Source: Planctomycetota bacterium
Lineage (GTDB): Bacteria; Planctomycetota; UBA11346
Assembly (NCBI GenBank): GCA_013816485.1
Contig: JACDEI010000039.1
Span: 1-50,143 of the forward strand
Direction of reading: 5' to 3'
Length of the DNA stretch: 50,143 nt
In this document: positions 5,486 through 12,851 of the stretch, in pieces
Numbering within the stretch: the stretch's first letter is position 1
Layout of the letters: every line of letters begins with the position of its first letter
Position numbers and translations under genes: made by a program
Notes under the pieces: model-generated
The model's database searches: none
Told to the model about the DNA's origin: nothing
What the model saw: only the letters and a program-made list of their open reading frames with translations

Positions 5486-7837
5486 TCACTTGGCCGGGAC
5501 GAGCTCCAAGCGCTCCGGGCGGGCACCCTCTTCGCCCGTCGGCAGGTCCAGGCCCTGGACCGGCGTGGGCGCCCGGACCTCGAGCCGTTCCCAGCTCCAT
5601 CCGGGATCGCGTGGCCCTTGCCACGACACCCCGATGTCAGACGCGCTGATGCTCAAGCCACTGATGGCCGGCAGCCGGGCAGCGTCACAACGCACACCGA
5701 TAGCCACACCCTGGATCGAGACATCACGCAGGGTGGCCGATCCGCCGTTCACCAGGTCGATGCCGACCGTGGACGACGGTTGAGCGTCGACCACCACCGC
5801 ATCGAGATCGAGCTGCCCGCCGAGCACCTGGACCACCGCACCTGGACCACCACCGATCAGACGTGAACGCGCCACCTCGACGCGGCCATCACGCAAGGTG
5901 ATCGCCGGTTGGTGGGTGATGACGCTGCTCTCCAGCGAGACGGTGCCTTGCAGATCGAGCTGCACGCCTCCGCTCAGCGTCACGCCCCGCATGACCAGAT
6001 GGGCTCCGTGGCCGGTGATCTCGCCGGTGATCACGCAACCGGACAGCGTCGCACGCGCGCCTGGCAGCGCTTCGACGGCCATGCCCTGGGCATGGACCAG
6101 CTCGACATCGATCAACGAGAAGTCGGTGAGACCGGATTCGAAACGGACCAACGGCACCTCCGCTGTACCGCCGGTGCCGATCACCCGGACGCCGGGATCG
6201 AGGGCACGGATGGTGACACCAACGTGCCCCGCACCGAAACGCCAGGGCCCTGGATATTCGCCCGGTTCGAGCAGCAAGGTCCGCTGGTCCTGGGCACCAA
6301 TGCCGGCGAGCACCACGGCGAAGGTCGCGGGCGACACCCGTTGCCCCTGATTTCCCGGCTGCAGCAGGCTCCAAGTTCCCAGCGCCGCCCCCAGCAGCGC
6401 GACTACCAGCAGCAGCACCACCACCACCACCCGGCGGCGGTTGCTGGGCTGAGGTCGCGACGGCTGATCCGCCCGCTCGACGGCTGGCGCCTGCACCACA
6501 ATCATCGGCGGCAGCACCGGCGGTGGTGGCGGTGACGACGACAACGGTGGCGACGATAACGGTGACGACGACAACGGCGGGACAACGCCCACCGGGACAT
6601 GGCGTCGCGGCGGCATCTTCACCGCTGGTGTGGACATGATCCGTATCATTTTCTGGTCGGAGGATGAGTCGGCGTGCTGCGCGGGCACATTCACCGGCGC
6701 GGACTGGGCGAAGGGCGACAGCAGGTCGGCGGCTGAGGTGCCGACCTGGCGCAGGGCCTCCTCCTGGATCTCGACCACGCCAGGCGCGATGGCCTTCACG
6801 CCCGCAAGCACTTCGTCCCAGGTGTTGAGCCGCCGCCTTCGACTCTTCTCCAACATCCGCCCCATCAACTTGACCACCCCGTCGCTGATGCCGAGGGAAC
6901 GCAGCGGATCGAGATCCGCGCTCTCGGTCACCTGCTTGTACATGATGATGGTCGAGCTCTTGCCGTGATGCATGGTCTGCCCGAGCAGGGCATGGTAGAC
7001 CGACGCTGCGAGACTGTAGATGTCCGCGCGCTGATCGAGATCGGTCTGACCCGAGGCCTGCTCCGGCGGCATGTAGTGCGGCGTGCCAAGCGCCATGCCG
7101 GCACCGGTGAGCATGCCCTTGCTCTCCTCGTCGATCGGCCCTTCCTGGATCATGACCTTGGCCAGACCGAAATCGCAAATCTTGGCACAGAACGGTTCCG
7201 CGACTCCTCCACGCGGTGGCGCCAACATGATGTTCGCCGGTTTCACATCGCGGTGCAGCACCCCACGATTCCAGGCGTAACGCAGCGCACTCGCCATCTG
7301 CCACAACAGGATGACGCCCTGATCTTCCGGCAGCTTGCCGCGTTCGCTCATGCGTTGTTTGAGGCTCGGACCCTTGACCAGTTCCATCACCAGGTAGCGC
7401 TGACCTTCGAACTCGCCGGCACCGAGCGACTGGGTGATATGCGGATGTTTCAGCCGCATCGAAGCGCGCGCTTCACGCTGAAAACGCCGGGCGTTCTCCT
7501 CGTTCTTCGCCAGCTTCGACGACAGCAGCTTGATCGCGGCTTCCTGACCGGCGGCATTGACCGCCCGGAAGACGTCGCCCATGCCGCCAGACCCGATGCG
7601 GCCCTGGAGCACGAAACCATCGACCTCCAAAGCACGGACATTGACCGAACTGACGTATTTGCGCAGGACCCGGGCCTGCACGTCGGTCATGTACCCCAGG
7701 TCGAGCAGGAGGAAATACAGGCTGCGTTCGACCCCGCGATCGGCGAGGACCTGTTGCTCCTTCTTGGCGCGCTCCACCTGCTCATTCGTGAGCATGCGGT
7801 TGTCGAGCGCCAACTGCACCATGCGTTGGTCTTCCAT
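5486..7837 (-). CDS. Transmembrane Ser/Thr protein kinase with extracytoplasmic repeat domain
   Basis: A 783-residue Hanks-type kinase. Residues 1-65 form a helical N-terminal module (LDNRMLTNEQVERAKKEQQV) common before planctomycete kinases. The kinase domain runs from about 74 to 350: glycine loop GRIGSGGMGDVF (79-90), AIK lysine K103, HRDVKPAN (195-202, catalytic D197), DFG (222-224) and the MPPEQ activation-segment end near 262. A Ser/Pro-rich linker (about 420-450) precedes one membrane helix (RRRVVVVVLLLVVALLGAAL, about 478-500). The outer 280 residues contain short repeated beta patterns (VRFESGLTDFSLIDVELVHA, ATLSGCVITGEI) like a right-handed beta-helix. All catalytic residues are present, so it should be active; the outer domain is the likely sensor. 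The xer gene is 61 bases upstream on the same strand and the sigma gene follows after a 260-base gap. Confidence 0.93.
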   Translation of the reverse strand: MEDQRMVQLALDNRMLTNEQVERAKKEQQVLADRGVERSLYFLLLDLGYMTDVQARVLRKYVSSVNVRALEVDGFVLQGRIGSGGMGDVFRAVNAAGQEAAIKLLSSKLAKNEENARRFQREARASMRLKHPHITQSLGAGEFEGQRYLVMELVKGPSLKQRMSERGKLPEDQGVILLWQMASALRYAWNRGVLHRDVKPANIMLAPPRGGVAEPFCAKICDFGLAKVMIQEGPIDEESKGMLTGAGMALGTPHYMPPEQASGQTDLDQRADIYSLAASVYHALLGQTMHHGKSSTIIMYKQVTESADLDPLRSLGISDGVVKLMGRMLEKSRRRRLNTWDEVLAGVKAIAPGVVEIQEEALRQVGTSAADLLSPFAQSAPVNVPAQHADSSSDQKMIRIMSTPAVKMPPRRHVPVGVVPPLSSSPLSSPPLSSSPPPPPVLPPMIVVQAPAVERADQPSRPQPSNRRRVVVVVLLLVVALLGAALGTWSLLQPGNQGQRVSPATFAVVLAGIGAQDQRTLLLEPGEYPGPWRFGAGHVGVTIRALDPGVRVIGTGGTAEVPLVRFESGLTDFSLIDVELVHAQGMAVEALPGARATLSGCVITGEITGHGAHLVMRGVTLSGGVQLDLQGTVSLESSVITHQPAITLRDGRVEVARSRLIGGGPGAVVQVLGGQLDLDAVVVDAQPSSTVGIDLVNGGSATLRDVSIQGVAIGVRCDAARLPAISGLSISASDIGVSWQGPRDPGWSWERLEVRAPTPVQGLDLPTGEEGARPERLELVPAK

Positions 7838-7898
7838 GACTGGTCAGTCTACCATCAGCCTGCAAACGTCGTCAACCAGTTCCTTGGTTGCGGAGGGT

Positions 7899-8786
7899 TT
7901 AGATCGACCGGGGATGGAACTTGCGATGCACGTCGATCAACCGTTTGGCATCGACGTGGGTGTAGCGCTGGGTGGTGGTGAGGTTGGCATGGCCGAGCAG
8001 CTCCTGCACCGAACGCAGGTCCGCCCCCCCCTCCAGTAGGTGGGTGGCGAAACTGTGGCGCAGCAGGTGGGTGTAGACCGGCTTGGTGATGCCGGCGCGC
8101 AGACCGGCATCGTGCACCAGCTTCCACAGCGCATGGCGTGAAAGCGGCCGGCCACGGGCCGACAGCAGCAGGTGGCGTTGCCGATGCTGCGGATCGAGTA
8201 TCGGCCGCACCTCAGCGAGGTAGCGGCGCAGCGCGGAACGCGCCCGTTCACCCAGTGGCACCATGCGGTCCTTGCCCCCCTTGCCGTGCAACTGCACCAG
8301 CGACGCGTGTTCCTTGAGATCCTCCAGGCCCAACCCCGCAACCTCGCTGGCGCGGCCACCGCAGGCGTAGAGCAGTTCCAGCGCCAGACGATCGCGCAAG
8401 CGCAGTGGCCCATCAGCGACCGCGTGCAGCAGGCGTTCGACCTCATCGACCGACAGCACCTCGGGCAGGACGTTCCACAATTTCGGCATCTGGGCGAGCT
8501 GGATGCGATCGCGCTCCATAAGTTTCTCGCCGACCAGCCAGCGCGCATACATGCGCAGCGACACCAGCAGGCGCACCAACGACGACGACGCCAAGCGCCG
8601 TTTATCGCGCAACCACGCGAGCAGCCGACCGACCTCATCCGGTCCACACTGCGTCAGGTCCAGACCGAGTCCGGTCAAGGCACTGTAGACCAACGCCAGA
8701 TCGCGTTTGTACGCCGCGATGGTGTTGCCCGACAGGCCGAGTTCGAGCCGGCAATAAGCCAGGAAGGCAGCGCGGGCGTCGAGCAT
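7899..8786 (-). CDS. XerC/XerD-type tyrosine recombinase
   Basis: A 295-residue site-specific tyrosine recombinase of the usual Xer length. The N-terminal SAM-like core-binding domain is at about 1-90 and the catalytic domain at 108-290. Active-site residues seen: R145 (GGRASE), K169 (HGKGGKDR), H240 and R243 (THLLRHSFATHLLEGG), H266 (LLGHANL) and Y275 (TTQRYTHVD). The C-terminus closely follows the XerD/XerC consensus, so it is the likely chromosome-dimer resolvase acting at dif rather than a phage integrase; there is no mobile-element context. Whether it is XerC or XerD cannot be settled from this gene alone. The unusual detail is ACGGRASE where most Xer proteins have ATGLRVSE. The kinase gene follows 61 bases downstream. 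Confidence 0.93.
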   Translation of the reverse strand: MLDARAAFLAYCRLELGLSGNTIAAYKRDLALVYSALTGLGLDLTQCGPDEVGRLLAWLRDKRRLASSSLVRLLVSLRMYARWLVGEKLMERDRIQLAQMPKLWNVLPEVLSVDEVERLLHAVADGPLRLRDRLALELLYACGGRASEVAGLGLEDLKEHASLVQLHGKGGKDRMVPLGERARSALRRYLAEVRPILDPQHRQRHLLLSARGRPLSRHALWKLVHDAGLRAGITKPVYTHLLRHSFATHLLEGGADLRSVQELLGHANLTTTQRYTHVDAKRLIDVHRKFHPRSI

Positions 8787-8842
8787 GGCAATGGTCTAGC
8801 GCCAAGCGCTCGTCACGCATCCGTCGTCGCCGACAGGTCCGC

Positions 8843-8875
8843 GGCGTTGGGCCTGGGTTTGCCCAGGTGAACGCC
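8843..8875. promoter_or_regulatory. Hairpin between divergent xer and rlu genes
   Basis: GGCGTT (8843-8848) pairs with AACGCC (8870-8875), and CCTGGG pairs with CCCAGG around the loop TTTG. It ends 14 bases before the ATG at 8890. In the rlu mRNA it could hinder initiation; as DNA it could bind a regulator of both genes. Confidence 0.35.
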
Positions 8876-8889
8876 TAGCCTGCGCGCCC

Positions 8890-10275
8890 ATGCGCCGCCC
8901 GCCGAAATCCTCCGACCGTCGTTCTCCGTCTCCTGGTAATGGTGATCGCCAACGCGACTCCGGCGCGAAACGTGGCCAGCGCAACGAACGCCCCCAGCGC
9001 GATGGCAGACCGCAGCGCGACAGCCGCCCGCCGCACGACAGCCGCCCGCCGCGTGACGAGCCCAGGAAAGAACGCGAGGGGCGGCCAGGCAGTGGACGGC
9101 CACCGCGTGATGAACGCCCCCAGCGAGCGGGCAAACCCTTTCCCGACGGACGGCCTGCACGCGATGGAAGACCGCCACGCGCAGAGCACCGCGGCGAACG
9201 CCCCCAGCGTGAGGGACGCCCACCGCGCGGCGATGCTCCTCAGCGCAGCGAACGTCCGCAGCGCAATGATCGCCCGCAGCGCAATGATCGTCCGCAGCGC
9301 AGCGAGCGTCCACTGGACAGCGAACGCCCAGCGAAGGTGGGCGGACGCAAGCGTGCACCGAAGAAGGACAAGGGCGTGGTGTGGGTTCCCGGCCCGAACG
9401 CGCGCACCATCCGCGTCGAGGCCGGCCGCGACCTGGCGCATTTTCTCGTCCATTCCGCCAAGGGCTCCTTGTCGGTACGCGCCGCACGGCGGCTGTTGGA
9501 AAACGGCTGCTGCCGCATCGATGGCCGGGTCGAGACCTATGGCAGCCGCATCCTGCAGCGCGGTGAAATCGTCGAGTTCTTCCTGCCAGAAGACACCGAA
9601 CACCGCTTTGATAAACGCCGCGTCCTGCTCGATGACGTCGGCGTGTTCGCTTACGATAAGCCGCCCTTCCTGCCGGTGACACCCACCGACGCGGTGAAGA
9701 GCTGGAGCCTGCTCGACATTCTGAAAGCCGACGTTGGTGACTTGTTCCCGGTGCATCGGCTCGATGCGGACACCTCCGGCATCGTGCTCTTTGCGCGCTC
9801 GAAAGAAGTCGCCGAACGCCTAGAAGCGATGTTCAAGGACCACGCGGTCGAGAAAACCTACCACGCCATCGTGCGCGGCCATCCGCTGGAGACCGGCACC
9901 TATCGCAGCTACCTGATCAAGGTCGCGGCCCAGGCCGGCTTCGAGAAGTGGAAGAGCGGTCGCGGCCCCGACGCACGTGAAGCCATCACCACCTGGGTGG
10001 TCGAACGCCGCCTGGGCAAATACGCCAGCCTGGTCAAGGTCATGCCCAAAACCGGGCGTTATCATCAGATCCGCATCCATTTCAGCGAGATGGGGTTCCC
10101 ACTCTACGGCGACCGCACCTACAGCGATCGCCGCGATCCCGTCCACGTCACGCGCCATCTGCTGCACGCCTCACGCGTCCAGTTGCCGCATCCGGTGGGC
10201 GGCCCGGCGCTCGACATCACCTGCGCTCCACCGCGGGATTTCGCCCAGGCGATCGATCAACTCGTGCGTCTCTGA
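8890..10275 (+). CDS. RluA-family 23S rRNA pseudouridine synthase with long basic N-terminal extension
   Basis: A 461-residue protein. Residues about 165-460 are a complete RluA-type synthase: an S4-like RNA-binding segment (about 172-232: DLAHFLVHSAKGSLSVRAAR), the catalytic motif HRLDADTSGIVLFAR (289-303, with nucleophilic D292), VEKTYHAIVRG, KTGRYHQIRIHFSEMGFPLYGD and the C-terminal HASRVQLPHP. It converts specific uridines in RNA to pseudouridine, most likely in 23S rRNA. The first 165 residues are low complexity, built from RPQR(N/D)D, RPPRD and ERPQR units, and are absent from typical RluA proteins of about 300 residues. Such Arg-rich tails usually bind RNA. The ATG at 8890 has no clear ribosome-binding site; a hairpin lies just upstream. 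Confidence 0.9.
   Translation: MRRPPKSSDRRSPSPGNGDRQRDSGAKRGQRNERPQRDGRPQRDSRPPHDSRPPRDEPRKEREGRPGSGRPPRDERPQRAGKPFPDGRPARDGRPPRAEHRGERPQREGRPPRGDAPQRSERPQRNDRPQRNDRPQRSERPLDSERPAKVGGRKRAPKKDKGVVWVPGPNARTIRVEAGRDLAHFLVHSAKGSLSVRAARRLLENGCCRIDGRVETYGSRILQRGEIVEFFLPEDTEHRFDKRRVLLDDVGVFAYDKPPFLPVTPTDAVKSWSLLDILKADVGDLFPVHRLDADTSGIVLFARSKEVAERLEAMFKDHAVEKTYHAIVRGHPLETGTYRSYLIKVAAQAGFEKWKSGRGPDAREAITTWVVERRLGKYASLVKVMPKTGRYHQIRIHFSEMGFPLYGDRTYSDRRDPVHVTRHLLHASRVQLPHPVGGPALDITCAPPRDFAQAIDQLVRL
9235..9306 (+). repeat. 18-base tandem repeats in the basic tail of the synthase
   Basis: Units 9253-9270, 9271-9288 and 9289-9306 are nearly identical 18-mers (CGYCCGCAGCGCAATGAT type, the last diverging at its end), with a degenerate fourth at 9235-9252. 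They encode repeats of R-P-Q-R-N-D. Expansion by slippage keeps the frame. Confidence 0.75.
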
Positions 10276-10321
10276 CACCGCATCAGCGGCTTGTGGTTCA
10301 AAACGGTCCCCGACCTGCTGA

Positions 10322-10744
10322 TCAATTCTGCGGTGGTTGGGACCCACGACTCCACGGCAGCAGCCCGAACTGTTCGAGATTCACCATCACCGCTTCGCTG
10401 GTCACCGGTTTGATCAGGTAGGCTTCGCACTGGTTGCGAAACGCGGTGAAGATGCTGGCGTTGTCGACGTTCACCGTCGCCATGATGATCTTCACCCCGA
10501 GTTGCGGCGGTACGCCGCGGCGCGCTTCGATGGCGCGGATAGCGGCGAGAGTCTCCTGGCCATCGATGTCGGGCATCTGGATGTCGAGCAGCACCAGATC
10601 GAACGGTTTGCTGTCAAGACAGGCGGTGAAGGCCGCCAGCGCCTCACGTCCCGACGCCGCCTGTTCGCAGTCGCCGTAGGGCTTGAGGATCTCCAGCAGC
10701 ACGCGGCGGCAGATCATATCATCGTCGACGATCAAGGTGCGCAT
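10322..10744 (-). CDS. Stand-alone CheY-like response regulator
   Basis: A 140-residue protein consisting of a single receiver domain. Seen: acidic pocket DDD (residues 7-9), phospho-acceptor D54 (LVLLDIQMPDIDG), T90 (IIMATV) and K112 (AYLIKPV), so all residues needed for phosphorylation are present. There is no output domain, so it should act by protein-protein contact as CheY or Spo0F do. The frame is open further upstream, but the ATG at 10744, preceded by AGGA, begins exactly where receiver domains begin (MRTLIVDDD). No histidine kinase gene is adjacent, so the partner is elsewhere. A candidate -10 lies at 10855-10860. Confidence 0.92.
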   Translation of the reverse strand: MRTLIVDDDMICRRVLLEILKPYGDCEQAASGREALAAFTACLDSKPFDLVLLDIQMPDIDGQETLAAIRAIEARRGVPPQLGVKIIMATVNVDNASIFTAFRNQCEAYLIKPVTSEAVMVNLEQFGLLPWSRGSQPPQN

Positions 10745-10854
10745 GGCGGTGATCCTAGGCTGCCGAACATTGGAAGCGAGATGCGATCCGTGCTGTGCCG
10801 AGGCCACTGAGGTTTCCACACACGTGCGAACATCCCGCCCAAACGCGGTCAGGG

Positions 10855-10860
10855 ATTATA
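10855..10860 (-). promoter_or_regulatory. Candidate -10 element for the response regulator
   Basis: A perfect TATAAT on the minus strand, preceded by GTG, about 110 bases before the ATG at 10744. No convincing -35 is seen at 16-18 bases, so this is tentative. Confidence 0.35.
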
Positions 10861-11015
10861 CACCAAGTCCTGGGGTAGCATCCGAAGGGATGATGATAAC
10901 CCTGGGCAGGATGCGGAGACGACGTCACCAACGTGGCCTCTCCAGGAGGCTGGGCATCCGCAGGGGCCGGGAGCCGCGCTGGAGCAGGCACCTGCCAGTG
11001 CGAGGAACCGGATCG

Positions 11016-12044
11016 TCAGGTGCCGGTGCCGTCGTGCAGTTCGCTGTCGACCACCATCGCTCGATGCGACGTACGTTGCTCATCAAGCAGACGATGCAAT
11101 TCCAGGATGGACAGTTCGACCAGATCGTCGCGTTTGATCACCACCGCCGCCGGACGCTTCGGACGTTCCAGCACGCGATCGTCACCCAGCACCACGCGTT
11201 CGAGCTTGGAACCGAGCGCCTTCATCGCCTGGATGGTCTCGATGCCTTCGCCATCGGGCATGATCACCGCATCCGGCAGCTCTTTGAGTTGCGCCGCACG
11301 GTTGGGCACCTGACCGATGTCGTTGAAGATGAACTCGGGATGGAGCGGGAGGGTATCCTCCATGAACGCGCACTGCACGCCGGCGAGTTCCTTGAGACTC
11401 TCGGCTTCGGGCAGCGTCACGCCGCGCACTTCACGCACGCGACCGATGAAGGCGATGCGCCGGCAACCTTTACGGATGAGATGACGCGCGGCGAGGTAAC
11501 CGGATCGGAAGCTGTTGGGCACGATCGACGACGCGTTGCAGCGGCTTGGCGCGCAGCCGATCACCAGCATCGGACGGCGCAGATCGGCGAGCTGCTTCAG
11601 ATGCGGCTCATGGGTCAGGCCGATGCACAGGATCACGCGACCCGGACGGCGGATGCGATCAACATCAGGACCGTAGGGCGGATCCGACGGAGTGATGTGG
11701 TAACGCTCGATCTCGATGCCGTCGGCCTGGCAACGTTCGTGGATGCGTTTTTCGATATGGCCAAAGAGATCGTCCTTGGGTAGCTCCGAGGTGCTGCCCA
11801 CCAGCAGGGTGAGCTTGCGGTTCGGCAGCGAACGGACGAACAGGCCAACGCCACGGCGGGCGGTGCACAGTCCCGACTCCATCAGGCGACTGACGACCTT
11901 GGAGATCGTGTTCGGGCTGGCAGAGAAGCGTTTGGCCAGGGTGCGCACCGACGGCAAGCGGGTCGATGCCGGGTAGGAACCCGCCTCGATATCCTGGCGC
12001 ATGACGCGGTAGATTTCTTCCTGGCTGGCTTTCTCTTTGGCCAT
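11016..12044 (-). CDS. GntR-type repressor with LacI-like ligand-binding domain
   Basis: A 342-residue transcription factor. The N-terminal winged helix-turn-helix of the GntR family is at residues 8-72 (ASTRLPSVRTLAKRFSASPN, TISKVVSRLMESGL, RRGVGLFV). From about 77 to 330 it has a periplasmic-binding-protein-like fold of the LacI type (LTLLVGSTSE, GYLAARHLIRKGCRRIAFIG, AVIMPDGEGIETIQAMKALG, RVVLGDD). This architecture is the AraR type, in which a sugar or sugar derivative usually relieves repression. It is transcribed away from the cytochrome/ThuA genes at 12852-17196, which are plausible targets. The ATG at 12044 has AGGAAAG upstream; a promoter candidate lies at 12106-12133. The ligand cannot be deduced. 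Confidence 0.9.
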   Translation of the reverse strand: MAKEKASQEEIYRVMRQDIEAGSYPASTRLPSVRTLAKRFSASPNTISKVVSRLMESGLCTARRGVGLFVRSLPNRKLTLLVGSTSELPKDDLFGHIEKRIHERCQADGIEIERYHITPSDPPYGPDVDRIRRPGRVILCIGLTHEPHLKQLADLRRPMLVIGCAPSRCNASSIVPNSFRSGYLAARHLIRKGCRRIAFIGRVREVRGVTLPEAESLKELAGVQCAFMEDTLPLHPEFIFNDIGQVPNRAAQLKELPDAVIMPDGEGIETIQAMKALGSKLERVVLGDDRVLERPKRPAAVVIKRDDLVELSILELHRLLDEQRTSHRAMVVDSELHDGTGT

Positions 12045-12105
12045 TTTGGCTTTCCTGCTTTCCTATCAGTGGATCACACCAGTTCCGGTGCGTGTGGCGG
12101 TCGGG

Positions 12106-12133
12106 ATGACACACCGGGCCTTCGACTTGTCAA
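12106..12133 (-). promoter_or_regulatory. Candidate promoter of the GntR-type repressor gene
   Basis: On the minus strand TTGACA (12128-12133) is a perfect -35, with a 16-base spacer and TGTCAT (12106-12111) as a 4-of-6 -10. The predicted start is near 12099, about 55 bases before the ATG. Confidence 0.5.
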
Positions 12134-12851
12134 TTTCCAACCGGATCGCAAAAAATGGCGGGGATTCGCTCCTCCTCACACACGGGTCGCATGCTGATGA
12201 TCATGGTCAGGGCGCGCGCACCCTCGGCAAACGCGCGCTGACACGCGGTCTTGTCTGCGTTTGCGCCCACGGACGAAACCTCCTGCTTTTACCGCCTGTT
12301 CGTCGCCTGGTCAGCGCTCGCGCCACACGCCTGGGTCGCCAACCCAGCGTCCACCACCAGCCGCAAACCACCACGCTGGACCACTCGATCACGCCGGTCG
12401 CTGTCACGCTGGTGGTGCAGCGGCAGAACCGGCCCGGACAGTCACGCACGTGGCCACGGAAACCGCCCCGCTCCCGCAACCAGGAGGCGACGCTGGGTGG
12501 CTTCCTGGGGTGGTCGATTGCTGCCATGAAGCCACGGGACCATCGCCAGCGACGTATCCGGAAACCCGGATTCGCGTTTATGGATATTTTTTTGCAGTCC
12601 GACCCCAAGGTTTGGCCCGTTTGTTGTAAAGCGCGCTTATTCTAGTCTCTTACGTAAAACTTCTGTGTTTGTGTCCGACAACGTCCGACGATCTGTGAAG
12701 TACCAGATTTCCACGACCCGTTACGTGACCTTGCCCATCCATTCGGAAATCCCGGTGGCTCGACGACCAGGATGTCGAGAAACGATTCGCATCGCTCGTA
12801 GACATTTCGTGGCCATTGCCGTCGCCCTTCCTCCGCCCAGGACACCCTGCC
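12134..12851. other. Long intergenic region between repressor and cytochrome gene
   Basis: About 720 bases with no gene I can support. Open frames exist on both strands (for example 12037-12645 plus, 12207-12608 minus), but their composition is the Arg/Pro/Ser/Thr-rich pattern of non-coding GC-rich DNA. Short signals: a hairpin ATCCGG-AAAC-CCGGAT near 12557-12573 with a T-run at 12588-12594; the perfect palindrome TTACGTAA at 12650-12657; and a related GTTACGTGAC near 12720. The last two lie about 200 and 130 bases before the 12852 start and are possible operators for the divergent repressor. Confidence 0.4.

Noticed and set aside
5889..7304. 471-residue minus-strand frame in the kinase region
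   Set aside because: It is a shifted frame of the Ser/Thr kinase gene, which has every catalytic motif in the other frame.
7899..8786. Phage or integron integrase
   Set aside because: The protein has Xer length and C-terminal sequence, and no phage genes, attachment-site duplication or cassette array surround it.
12037..12645. 202-residue plus-strand frame in the long gap before the cytochrome gene
   Set aside because: It starts inside the repressor gene's 5' end and has no ribosome-binding site, and its composition is typical of non-coding GC-rich DNA.
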